From Anaerocolumna jejuensis DSM 15929 (GTDB lineage: Bacteria > Bacillota > Clostridia > Lachnospirales > Lachnospiraceae), in NCBI RefSeq assembly GCF_900142215.1, contig NZ_FRAC01000008.1:1-64000 (forward strand): a stretch of DNA of 64,000 nucleotides, written 5' to 3'. The notes below the pieces were generated by a model. The model was not told where the DNA came from. It did no database searches and saw nothing but the letters and a program-made list of their open reading frames with translations. A program made the translations under genes and the position numbers. Of the stretch, positions 32,448 to 40,774 are shown one piece after another; position 1 is the stretch's first letter; every line of letters begins with the position of its first letter.

Positions 32448-32711
32448 TTACTCTGTTTCGGTATCCTGAACGTTTTCCGCCTCATCAACATTCTCTGTCA
32501 TACCAATATCCGCTGTCTCAGCTATAACAGTTTTCGTTGTAACCTTTCTTATAATTGCTGCTGCTATTTTCCCGATGATATAAAAGCAGACAAGTACAAG
32601 TAACAGTCTTTCAAGGCCTGTTAACAGCGATTCATGATTAATAATATTTATTATACTCATAACCACACCTGCTATAAGCATTACTGCCGGTGCTATATAT
32701 CGGTCCCTCAT
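32448..32711 (-). CDS. Small membrane protein between cheD and sigD
   Basis: 87 residues from the ATG of MRDRYIAP; an in-frame TTG four codons earlier is possible and the AAAGG site fits neither well. Two membrane segments are predicted (IAPAVMLIAGVVMSIINII and LERLLLVLVCFYIIGKIAAAII), followed by an acidic C-terminal tail of about 30 residues (ENVDEAENVQDTETE). No family is named with confidence. A small two-helix protein in this slot is common in related operons. The gap to cheD is filled by repeat locus D. Confidence 0.65.
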   Translation of the reverse strand: MRDRYIAPAVMLIAGVVMSIINIINHESLLTGLERLLLVLVCFYIIGKIAAAIIRKVTTKTVIAETADIGMTENVDEAENVQDTETE

Positions 32712-32735
32712 ATAAATAACCAAGCCTTTCTTAAA

Positions 32736-32882
32736 GCCTGCAAACTTTTGGCCGCAGGCACAAATTTGTGTGTGAAAATGGCTTTCTGATTTTCACACTA
32801 ATCCCCATGCATATCGCAAGCTTGCTTGCGATACTGCTTAAATAGAAAGATTAAAAATGCAGCGCATTTTTCAATCTAATCC
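32736..32882. repeat. Two-hairpin intergenic repeat, locus D
   Basis: Inside the motility operon, between cheD and the small membrane gene. Hairpin GCCTGC/GCAGGC (32736-32759) and GTGTGAAAAT/ATTTTCACAC (32770-32798) come first. Then the CCCCATGCATAT end, hairpin ATCGCAAG/CTTGCGAT with loop CTTG (32813-32832), spacer ACTGCTTAAATAGAA, and a last hairpin AGATT.AAAAATGC with its complement (32848-32877), ending TAATCC. The order of parts matches loci A-C. Confidence 0.8.
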
Positions 32883-32886
32883 TTGA

Positions 32887-33372
32887 TCAGATTACTTTTA
32901 ACGGCTTACCCACCGATTTTACATAGAGTTCACCGGTTTCGGCATAGAATTCTATGGTCCTGCCATAATTTAATCCTGTATCCTCTGCAAGTATCTTAAT
33001 CCCAAGGGAAGCCAGCTTGCTTTTACTTGCTTCCACGTTTCTTTCGCCAATGCGGAGCATGTCATTGTTAGAGCTGAAAGCGAACATTTGGGCTCCGCCT
33101 GCAATTTTAGCAACAAGGCGATGCCTGTTTGCTCCCAGTAAAACCATTTTGTCAATCAGGGCATCTATTCCCGTGTCCGCAAATTTGGCGATATTTTCGT
33201 TGTTCTTAATCTTAGTGCTGTCGGGTAACATAACATGCACCATGCCTGCCGTTTTCGAAACTGAATCATAAAGTGATATTCCAACACAGGAGCCAAGCCC
33301 CAAGGTCGTCAGTGCATCCGGTGAGCTGCATACATTCAAATCTGCCATTCCTACTTTAACCATTATGCTCAT
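32887..33372 (-). CDS. cheD: Chemoreceptor glutamine deamidase CheD
   Basis: Deamidates glutamines of methyl-accepting chemotaxis receptors and partners CheC. The Cys-protease-like site is visible: Cys29 in TTLGLGSCVGISLYD and His46 in GMVHVMLPDS. The remaining family phrases are VAKIAGGAQMF and IGERNVEA. The start at 33372 (MSIMVKVG) is chosen because AGGTGG lies five to six bases upstream; the longer frame begins at a GTG inside that site. It follows cheC by nine bases. At 161 residues the length is typical. Confidence 0.93.
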   Translation of the reverse strand: MSIMVKVGMADLNVCSSPDALTTLGLGSCVGISLYDSVSKTAGMVHVMLPDSTKIKNNENIAKFADTGIDALIDKMVLLGANRHRLVAKIAGGAQMFAFSSNNDMLRIGERNVEASKSKLASLGIKILAEDTGLNYGRTIEFYAETGELYVKSVGKPLKVI

Positions 33373-33381
33373 ACAACCCAC

Positions 33382-33996
33382 CTATAATCCCAATGATCTT
33401 AAGATAACATCATATGATTCCAATGTGGGTATTAAAATAAAATAGCCGTTAACATCTGAGTCGTCTTTCGTAAACTGTGTTTCTATAATGAGTGCCTTAT
33501 CTCCTACTTTACCGAATTCAATAGCCGGTACACTTAGGATTGCTCCTGCCATATCGATAGACATATATGGTATACTTGCATTAATTTTAATTCCGGTTAA
33601 GGTTGACAAGGAGGAAAGATAAGCTCCGGCTATAATATTACCGATTTCTCTGAGTGCTGAATATTCCATTTCCGTAAATTCTTCCAGGACTGAATCTTTT
33701 CCCATAAGAATATTTACAATCCGGCATGCTGAGACCTGATCCATCATAAACATCATCATGCCGTTTATTTCACCCTCAAGGGTTATGAGAATACCTACAA
33801 CAATCTCTTCCGCTCCACCGAGCATATCCGGTAACTCTTTCAGCTCAAGCAGGTCTACCTTGGGAACATTCATATCAACCTTGCTGTTAATCATGGTTGA
33901 TAAAGCCGTCGTAGCATTGCCTGCTCCAATATTACCGATTTCTTTTAAAACATCAAACTGCATATTGTCTATATTATCTAAATTGATATTTGGCAA
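33382..33996 (-). CDS. cheC: CheY-P phosphatase CheC
   Basis: Removes phosphate from CheY-P, stimulated by CheD binding. Both phosphatase sites of the CheC family are present: DVLKEIGNIGAGNATTAL and SALREIGNIIAGAYLSSL, each with the E-x2-N pair and a following Pro. The start is judged to be TTG at 33996 (giving PNINLDN), because AAGGAG lies eight bases before it, while the GTG at 34005 touches that site. At 204 residues it is normal. It forms the cheB-cheA-cheW-cheC-cheD block. Confidence 0.92.
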   Translation of the reverse strand: MPNINLDNIDNMQFDVLKEIGNIGAGNATTALSTMINSKVDMNVPKVDLLELKELPDMLGGAEEIVVGILITLEGEINGMMMFMMDQVSACRIVNILMGKDSVLEEFTEMEYSALREIGNIIAGAYLSSLSTLTGIKINASIPYMSIDMAGAILSVPAIEFGKVGDKALIIETQFTKDDSDVNGYFILIPTLESYDVILRSLGL

Positions 33997-34008
33997 TGAG
34001 AACACTCC

Positions 34009-34461
34009 TTAAACTGTTTCTTTTTCCATGATAACTCCGTTAATATTTAACAGGGATATCAGGCTGTCATTATGTTTACCGATTCCTGAAAGATACCCGT
34101 TCTTATCTTCTACCGCGCTGTTGGTAACCTTTTCAATCATATTTTCGTCCAGGGTCACTACTTCCTTCACTTCATCTACGATAATTCCCACAGCAGATTG
34201 GGAATCAAATTTTATGATAATGATTCTGGTAGCATTGCTGACCACGTCTTCCTCAAGGCCAAATTTTAAGCGGAGACTCATTACCGGTATGATTTCACCT
34301 CTTAAGTTAATCACTCCCCTGAAAAAGTGCTGTGCCTTGGGTACTCTGGTTATACTCTGCATTCTTACGATATTATCAATATATTTGATATCTATGCCAT
34401 ACTGCTCAATGCCTATCTTTACAACTATGTACTGTTTTCCGTCATTTACTGCGTTTTCCAT
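34009..34461 (-). CDS. cheW: Chemotaxis coupling protein CheW
   Basis: Scaffold linking receptors to CheA. A single CheW domain covers the 150 residues: YIVVKIGIEQYGIDIKYID, ITRVPKAQHFFRGVINLRGEIIPVMSL, AVGIIVDEVKEVVTL and the terminal YLSGIGKHNDSLISLLNI. The start has AGGAGG at the right distance. It follows cheA by 12 bases and precedes cheC by 12 bases. Confidence 0.95.
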   Translation of the reverse strand: MENAVNDGKQYIVVKIGIEQYGIDIKYIDNIVRMQSITRVPKAQHFFRGVINLRGEIIPVMSLRLKFGLEEDVVSNATRIIIIKFDSQSAVGIIVDEVKEVVTLDENMIEKVTNSAVEDKNGYLSGIGKHNDSLISLLNINGVIMEKETV

Positions 34462-34473
34462 ATGAACCCTCCT

Positions 34474-36585
34474 CTAGACCAGTGTGTTTACATCAAGAAT
34501 CAGGGCAACCTCACCGTCACCAAGTATGGTAGCTCCGCCAATGATCTTATTGTTGTTTATAAATTTACCAATGGACTTAATTACAATTTCCTGCTGTCCG
34601 ATCAGATTATCTACAACCAGTCCGGCCAGCCTGTCTCCCTTGGATATAATAACTACAATGAGATTTTCCTGGTCTGCTTTTTCTCCCGGGACATCCAGGA
34701 TTTCATTTAAACGAAGTAAAGGTATGACATTACCCCGTAAATTAATTACTTCCTTGGAATGCACGTATTTAATATCGGAAGCGGCAACATCTTCGATGGT
34801 CTGAATACTTCCGAGAGGTATCGCATATTTCTCTGTTCCAAGCTCTACCATTAAGGCCTGTATAATGGCAAGGGTAAGAGGAAGGCGGATAATGAAATTA
34901 CTGCCTGCACCTAATTTTGTTTTAGCCTCAATATCTCCGCCCAAAGCTTCAATCTTTGTCTTAACAACATCAAGTCCAACGCCTCTGCCGGATACATCCG
35001 TTATGACTTCTGCTGTGGAAAAACTTGGCTTGAACAGTAAGTCAATAACCTCTTTATCACTCATTACCTCAGCCTGTTCGGAAGTTATGGTTCCCTTCTC
35101 AATGGCCTTTTTCTTGACCTTTTCCACGTTGATGCCCGCGCCGTCATCCCTTACTTCAATCACTACGTTATTTCCATCCTGATAGGCATCAAGGAAGATA
35201 GACCCTACCCCAGGCTTACCCTTTGCAGCACGTTCTTCATTGCTCTCCAAACCGTGGTCAGCCGCATTACGCAATAAATGCATAAGAGGATCGCCGATTT
35301 CATCAATTACAGTCCTGTCCAGCTCTGTTTCTTCACCGGTCATATAAAGTTCCATCTTTTTATTTAAGGACTTTGACAGGTCTCTTATCATACGGGGGAA
35401 ACGGTTAAGAACACTCTCAATCGGCACCATCCTTACCTTCATAACAGATTCATGAAGATTTGTGGTAACTCTTTCAAGATATTCTATCTGCTCATTAAAG
35501 CCGGACTCTGTCTTTGTACCTTTTTCGCTGGTACTCATAGATACAAGACCATTCTTGGCAATAATCAGCTCACTTACAAGATTCATAAGTACATCCAGTT
35601 TTTCGATATCAACACGTACAGAACGGTTTACTACCGGCTTCGATGTCTGCTGTTTGGCAGCACTTTGGGCAACCGCCTTACTTTGAACATTATTTCTCAA
35701 TCCGGCTTCTTCCGTCGTAGCAGCGGTCTCTTCTTTTTCCTCGGATACTTCATTTTCATTTACGCTGATTGGCTCTATGTATACTTCTTTAATCTCTGAA
35801 ACATTCAGAATTGTTTTTCTGACAGCTTCCATATCATTCTTTGTCAGAAGAACTACGCTAAAATCCAGATCAAACTTCTCATCCTCAATATCCTGCACTT
35901 CCGGCTTTGACTTAATAACATCGCCCATACCCTCTAATGCCTTGAATACCAGAAATGCTCTTGCTGCCTTTAATATACAGTAATCCTGTACATAAACAGT
36001 TATTCCAAAAGCATTGACACTCATCTTTTCTGCTTTTACGATTGCATTTTTTTCGTAATCAGCAAGGGGCAGTTCCTTGTATTTATTAGCGGTACCGGAA
36101 GCCGTAGAGGCTGAAATTTCAGCCGCTGAAGCATCAGCCGCAGCAGCGCCGGCTGCCTGTACCTGTGCTTTTGTATCCTCATTGCCTGTTGCTTTTCCAA
36201 GGCCTACATTTAAAATATTATTGAGCTGGTCAATGATATCTTCGTAATCTTCCGTTCCTTCATCCGCACTTTCCTGAATATTGCTTAAATAGCCTTCCAG
36301 TGCGTCCAGTCCCTTAAATAGTACGTCTACCAGTTCTGCCGTAACACCCATCTTTCCATTACGGATTTCAGAAAATACATTTTCCATATCATGGGTCAAT
36401 CTCTGCATTCTTTTAAAGCCCATTGTTCCAGCCATACCCTTCAGGGAATGGGCAGCTCTGAAAATCTCGTTGATTGTCTCGCTGTTCTCAGGCTCTGTTT
36501 CCAATATCAATAACTGCTGGTTTAAACTCTGTAAATGTTCCTTGGTTTCATCAATAAATATTTCCAGATATTGACTGACATCCAT
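34474..36585 (-). CDS. cheA: Chemotaxis histidine kinase CheA
   Basis: 703 residues with all five CheA domains. P1 Hpt has the phosphorylated His46 in AAHSLKGMAGTMG. P2 (about 195-285) is the CheY/CheB-binding domain. P3 is the dimer helix pair (VRVDIEKLDVLMNLVSELIIAKN). P4 is the HATPase with LLRNAADHGLES, EVRDDGAGIN and GRGVGLDVVKTKIE. P5 is CheW-like (VELGTEKYAIPLGSIQTIE, NLRGNVIPLLRLNEI). The start at 36585 (MDVSQYLEIF) lies one base after the cheB stop, so translation is likely coupled; a longer frame into cheB is not used. Confidence 0.96.
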   Translation of the reverse strand: MDVSQYLEIFIDETKEHLQSLNQQLLILETEPENSETINEIFRAAHSLKGMAGTMGFKRMQRLTHDMENVFSEIRNGKMGVTAELVDVLFKGLDALEGYLSNIQESADEGTEDYEDIIDQLNNILNVGLGKATGNEDTKAQVQAAGAAAADASAAEISASTASGTANKYKELPLADYEKNAIVKAEKMSVNAFGITVYVQDYCILKAARAFLVFKALEGMGDVIKSKPEVQDIEDEKFDLDFSVVLLTKNDMEAVRKTILNVSEIKEVYIEPISVNENEVSEEKEETAATTEEAGLRNNVQSKAVAQSAAKQQTSKPVVNRSVRVDIEKLDVLMNLVSELIIAKNGLVSMSTSEKGTKTESGFNEQIEYLERVTTNLHESVMKVRMVPIESVLNRFPRMIRDLSKSLNKKMELYMTGEETELDRTVIDEIGDPLMHLLRNAADHGLESNEERAAKGKPGVGSIFLDAYQDGNNVVIEVRDDGAGINVEKVKKKAIEKGTITSEQAEVMSDKEVIDLLFKPSFSTAEVITDVSGRGVGLDVVKTKIEALGGDIEAKTKLGAGSNFIIRLPLTLAIIQALMVELGTEKYAIPLGSIQTIEDVAASDIKYVHSKEVINLRGNVIPLLRLNEILDVPGEKADQENLIVVIISKGDRLAGLVVDNLIGQQEIVIKSIGKFINNNKIIGGATILGDGEVALILDVNTLV

Positions 36586-36586
36586 C

Positions 36587-37783
36587 TTATTGTACCCCCA
36601 GACTTCTATGTATTGCACCGGCAATTTGCTCTAGCGGAACAACCTCATCGACCAATCCGGCATCTCTTACAACCTTTGGCATGCCATAAACAGTACTGGT
36701 CGCTTCATCCTGTGCAATTACATATATATTTTTTTTCTCTTTGAGTTTCTTGATTCCATAGGTTCCGTCGCCGCCCATACCGGTCAATACCACACAGACT
36801 ATTTCTGTAAAGCCTGATTCCGCCAATGATTCAAACATATAATCAGCACAGGGCTTTAAGCCATTCTTAGCTGCTTCCTGGGTAATTGTCAGGACTTCTT
36901 TTCCCTGCTCCGAACATCCAAGCCGCATCTGATACCCACCTTTTGCAATATAGACCGTCCCTTCTGTCAAGCCTTCCAGGTGCTCTGCCTCTTTTACCCT
37001 TACCATGCTTATTTCATTCAAACGGCCGGCTAAGGATGCCGTAAAGCCCTCCGGCATATGCTGGACAATCAATACACTGCATCCCAAAGAAGCGCTGAGC
37101 TTTGGCACGACCTGCTGTAAAGCCTTCGGGCCTCCCGTTGAACAGGCAATCGCCACCAGCTTCTTTCCAGTCCAGCCTCTGACTGGTCCGGTTCCACTCT
37201 TGGCCGGGCTTGTTACATCCGTGACCGTACCGGTTCCGCTCCTGGACAGAGCAGCCCTGTCAGCTATGGGATTCAGAATACTCCTTGCAGCTGCCTCTCT
37301 GGTCACCGCGTAACCGCCTGCCATTGCAAGAGGTGCCTGGGCTGCAGGCTCCGTTACCTCTCTTGTATTGAGTTTATACAGCTTTGTTGCCGTTTCAAGG
37401 CAGGCAATAATCTTGTTCTTGAACTTATCACTTTTGACCTCAAAAAAGCTCTCCGGTTTGGTAACAAAATCAAAGGCTCCCAGCTCCAGGGCACGTATGG
37501 TTTCCCTGGCACCTTCCTTTGCCAAAGTACTGACAATGATGATGGTTGCTTTAATCTTTTTTTGCTCCAACTGTTCTAATAGCTCGATTCCGCTCATTTG
37601 AGGCATATTGATATCTAAAATAATCGCATCGTATGTTTCCTTTTGCTGCGTCAATAATAGAAATGCCTCAAGCCCGTTAACTGCAACTTTTGAAACCTGA
37701 AACCTGGAATCTGAATTAATTATATCAGAGAGTACCCTTCTCATGAGTGCAGAGTCATCAACTATTAAAACTTTTTTCTGCAT
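36587..37783 (-). CDS. cheB: Chemotaxis response regulator / receptor methylesterase CheB
   Basis: N-terminal receiver (VLIVDDSALMRRVL; phospho-acceptor Asp in ILDINMPQMSG, about residue 56) joined by a linker to the C-terminal methylesterase. The esterase Ser-His-Asp triad appears in IACSTGGPKAL, VQHMPEGFT and LTGMGGDGTYG. At 398 residues it is about 50 longer than E. coli CheB because of the Ala/Gly/Thr-rich linker (about 145-210). It removes methyl groups from receptors; no CheR is in the window. First gene of the che block, with an AGAGG site and a 100-base gap after the PilZ gene in which nothing clear is seen. Confidence 0.95.
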   Translation of the reverse strand: MQKKVLIVDDSALMRRVLSDIINSDSRFQVSKVAVNGLEAFLLLTQQKETYDAIILDINMPQMSGIELLEQLEQKKIKATIIIVSTLAKEGARETIRALELGAFDFVTKPESFFEVKSDKFKNKIIACLETATKLYKLNTREVTEPAAQAPLAMAGGYAVTREAAARSILNPIADRAALSRSGTGTVTDVTSPAKSGTGPVRGWTGKKLVAIACSTGGPKALQQVVPKLSASLGCSVLIVQHMPEGFTASLAGRLNEISMVRVKEAEHLEGLTEGTVYIAKGGYQMRLGCSEQGKEVLTITQEAAKNGLKPCADYMFESLAESGFTEIVCVVLTGMGGDGTYGIKKLKEKKNIYVIAQDEATSTVYGMPKVVRDAGLVDEVVPLEQIAGAIHRSLGVQ

Positions 37784-37883
37784 ATTTACCTCTTTTCCGT
37801 ATATTCAATCTAAAATCAGACTTTTTTCTTATGCTGTACTGACTATTAGGTTTTATATATCTGCCAGAATTAAATGTACATGG

Positions 37884-38645
37884 TTACAAATTGTTTTTAT
37901 CCTTTGTACGCTGCTTGATTTCTTCTTCGAATATGTACTTAATGATCGATTCCCTGTCTTCCTTATGCAGCTCCAGGAACTGCACACGGTATCCATAAAA
38001 ACCTACTCGGTTCGTCATTTTTTCCGTGGATATAATCACTCCCATTAAGCAGTCGGACTTCATGCTTACCTTGCTGTTAAAATGTATCTGCATCTGCATG
38101 GTACTTCCGACATCATGGATATTCTCCGACATCAGCCTGGCACCGCCGCCGCTTAAGTCCACTACAATTCCCAGCTTCCATTCTTTCTTGCACTGCTCCA
38201 GAGCATCAATACAAGCCTGTTTATCTTCCGGGCTTTTGAATATGTTCTGTTTCAGTTTATACCGAAGTGTAAGTTCTGCTTCCGTAGCGATATAATAATC
38301 CGTATCCAGTACACAGGACAATCTGAAAAACTGCCGCCTCTGATATTTTTCCAATGCCGATGTAAGTTCCACGGTCAATATGTATATTTTATCATCGTTG
38401 GCTCTGTCCGTAATTAAACCTTTACATTCATAAAGCCCGGTTTGTGTAAAGAAACGCAGGCTGTATTTATCTCCAACTGAAAGAGGTATCACCCTTCCCT
38501 TGATAATTGGCATCGCTATAATGACAGAAGCATAATCCTTAAAGTCCAGAACCTTACTTTTGTAGATTTTTTTTACTGCATCTTCATTTTTGTCCATTAG
38601 CTTAAGTTCTACTTTATCTCCAATGGCTACCACATCCCGTACCAT
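37884..38645 (-). CDS. PilZ-domain c-di-GMP effector (YcgR/YpfA/MotI-like)
   Basis: 253 residues: an N-terminal YcgR-like domain (to ~95) and a C-terminal PilZ domain. The two c-di-GMP motifs are intact: R104-x3-R108 within RRQFFR and D163-x-S165-x2-G168 in VVDLSGGGARL. Proteins of this type bind c-di-GMP and slow the flagellar motor by acting on stator or switch (YcgR in E. coli, MotI in B. subtilis). Its position between flhG and cheB supports that role. Together with the riboswitch at 27909 it shows two c-di-GMP sensors in the region. Start has GGAGG at eight bases. Confidence 0.88.
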   Translation of the reverse strand: MVRDVVAIGDKVELKLMDKNEDAVKKIYKSKVLDFKDYASVIIAMPIIKGRVIPLSVGDKYSLRFFTQTGLYECKGLITDRANDDKIYILTVELTSALEKYQRRQFFRLSCVLDTDYYIATEAELTLRYKLKQNIFKSPEDKQACIDALEQCKKEWKLGIVVDLSGGGARLMSENIHDVGSTMQMQIHFNSKVSMKSDCLMGVIISTEKMTNRVGFYGYRVQFLELHKEDRESIIKYIFEEEIKQRTKDKNNL

Positions 38646-38660
38646 GTCTCGTTACCTCCG

Positions 38661-39542
38661 TTATTTACTTGTCGTACGATGAAGAAGACTTGAAAAGAAA
38701 TGAGCAATTCCTCTCTGCCCCGGGCTTTTAACCGGAATATCATTACATAAAGCGGCTGCCAAAGCAGACACGGCTCTTGAAGAAGGTGAATTAGGATACA
38801 ATACGGAATAGGGTTTTTGCTGCATAACTGCTCTCGTAACATTAGGATCCTGCGGTATTCCACCCAGATATTCCAGCTTAATCGTCAGGAACTTTTGTAC
38901 TACAAGGTTCATCTTATTATACAGGCTGCGTCCTTCCTCTTCCGAATCAATCCTGTTGGATATCATTTTAATGGATGTCATATCAGAGTTAAAATCCACT
39001 CTTTTATTGAGTACCTTCAGCAGTGCGTAGGCATCTGTTATAGAGGTAGGCTCCGGTGTTATCACCAATAATACTTCGGCGCTTGCCATCACAAATTCCA
39101 GTACACTGTCCGTTATTCCAGCTCCGGTATCAATTATAATTATATCGGCAATTTCATCTAACTCATACAGCTTCTGGTTCAGAAAATCTATTTGATACTT
39201 TGTAATATTGGATAATTCCTGAATACCGGAACCCCCTGATATGAACATCAGATTTTCGGGGCCCTTGGTTATGATTTCCTGCAGATTTTTATTGCCGTAT
39301 ATGATGTCAGCCAGATTGTACTTGGGTCTGATACCCAGCATGACCTCTACATTGGCAAGGCCAAAATCTGCATCCAGTATAACTACTCTTTTTCCCATTC
39401 TGCTCAGCTGGATTCCCAGATTTACAGAAAGATTTGATTTGCCAACTCCACCCTTTCCGCTGGTAACGGTTATAACTCTGGCGAGCTGGTCAGGCATACT
39501 TTGTCTTTTTATGATATTACGAAGCTGCTCCGCCTGATCCAT
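38661..39542 (-). CDS. flhG: MinD/ParA-family ATPase FlhG (YlxH)
   Basis: Controls flagellar number and placement with FlhF. It begins with the DQAEQLR activating motif known to stimulate FlhF GTPase, followed by the deviant Walker A TSGKGGVGKSNLSVN, the DADFGLANVEVMLG switch and IIIDTGAGI. No MTS-like C-terminal amphipathic helix is obvious, but the tail is basic (HFFSSLLHRTTSK). The ATG at 39542 is used; it overlaps the flhF stop (TGATG) and has GGAGGG upstream, while the longer frame begins with TTG. 293 residues. Confidence 0.94.
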   Translation of the reverse strand: MDQAEQLRNIIKRQSMPDQLARVITVTSGKGGVGKSNLSVNLGIQLSRMGKRVVILDADFGLANVEVMLGIRPKYNLADIIYGNKNLQEIITKGPENLMFISGGSGIQELSNITKYQIDFLNQKLYELDEIADIIIIDTGAGITDSVLEFVMASAEVLLVITPEPTSITDAYALLKVLNKRVDFNSDMTSIKMISNRIDSEEEGRSLYNKMNLVVQKFLTIKLEYLGGIPQDPNVTRAVMQQKPYSVLYPNSPSSRAVSALAAALCNDIPVKSPGQRGIAHFFSSLLHRTTSK

Positions 39543-40774
39543 CAATCAAACCCTCCCAACAGCTTTTTAGCCGTTTCCTGTGTGTCAAGCTTGCCGATGT
39601 CATCCGGGACGTTCTGTCCGTAGGTAGCATAGGATAACTCAGCATTGGTATACATCTTAATATTTAAAATATTCCCTACTGATATGGTTTCGTCTAATTT
39701 GGTAAATATAATACGGTAATTGGTTATTTCAGAATAGTTTTCCGTAATCCGGATCAAATCCTTATATTTTGTTGTAGCACTTAATACAAGGTATATTTCC
39801 TTTTGTTCCTCTTCTATCGTGCCAAGAAGCCTTTCAACATCGTCTCTCTGCTCCCTGTTCTTATGAGAGCGTCCGGCTGTGTCTACCAGTACAACATCAT
39901 AATCCGATAATTCTTCCTTTGCCTGCAGCATTTCCTCCTCGGTATAAATTACCTTCATGGGAATGCCAAGTATATTGGCATAGGTCCTTAACTGCTCCAC
40001 AGCGGCAATCCGGTAAGTATCGGAAGTCAGCATTGCTACCTTTAACTTTTTATTTAATTTTAAATCTGAAGCTATTTTGGCAATGGTTGTTGTCTTACCT
40101 ACACCGGTGGGTCCTATGAAGAAAATAAATTTGCATTTATTCTCTATGATATTAATTATTTTGGGCTGGCCAAGCTTCAGGATTATCTTCTGATATACAT
40201 GGGATAAAATATTATCGATTGTAATATCCCTTGTGACTTTCCCTTCAATCTCACTTATCAGCTGTTCCACATATTTTTCATCCACTTCATTTCTTAGCAG
40301 CTGATCATATACCAGCTTCATGCAGGCTTCCCTTTTCTGCTCCTCCGGGTCCTTTTGCTTTGGCGCCTCTTCCGCCTTTTTAGCCTCCTGACGCTCCTGG
40401 AGCTGCTTTTCAAGCAATTCCTGCAGACTGTTAAGCTTCTTTTCAATGGCTGAAGCATCCTCATTGGACTGATTGATTTCTTTCGGCCTTACAAAGGCAG
40501 AAGCTCTATCCTCTCCATCATAGGCTGCCGACAGGGTATTGGTAAAGAAAGAAGGCTTTGATTTTCCCTCTTCTGCCTCCTTCTTTCCTCCTGCTAAAGC
40601 ACCTGTATCGTCAACAGCAGCCGTTATTTCAACGGTAGGCTTCCGGAAAAGGCGATAAACGCCTTTCGGTGAAATAGTCTTTATATTCATTACGATAGCA
40701 TCCTTGCCAAGCTCATTCTTTGCAAGAAGAATCGCCTCTGTTTCTGTATTTGCCTGATATTTTTTGATTATCAC
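39542..40774 (-). CDS. flhF: SRP-type GTPase FlhF
   Basis: Places new flagella. The N-terminal B domain (MIIKKYQANTETEAILLAKNELGKDAIV) precedes a low-complexity acidic linker (about 60-150) and the N and G domains: IFFIGPTGVGKTTTIAKIA, TSDTYRIAAVEQLRTYA, VVLVDTAGRSHKN, FTKLDE. The start is GTG, overlapping the flhA stop, which implies coupled translation. 410 residues is usual. It sits between flhA and flhG as in Bacillus and clostridia. Confidence 0.95.
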   Translation of the reverse strand: MIIKKYQANTETEAILLAKNELGKDAIVMNIKTISPKGVYRLFRKPTVEITAAVDDTGALAGGKKEAEEGKSKPSFFTNTLSAAYDGEDRASAFVRPKEINQSNEDASAIEKKLNSLQELLEKQLQERQEAKKAEEAPKQKDPEEQKREACMKLVYDQLLRNEVDEKYVEQLISEIEGKVTRDITIDNILSHVYQKIILKLGQPKIINIIENKCKFIFFIGPTGVGKTTTIAKIASDLKLNKKLKVAMLTSDTYRIAAVEQLRTYANILGIPMKVIYTEEEMLQAKEELSDYDVVLVDTAGRSHKNREQRDDVERLLGTIEEEQKEIYLVLSATTKYKDLIRITENYSEITNYRIIFTKLDETISVGNILNIKMYTNAELSYATYGQNVPDDIGKLDTQETAKKLLGGFD

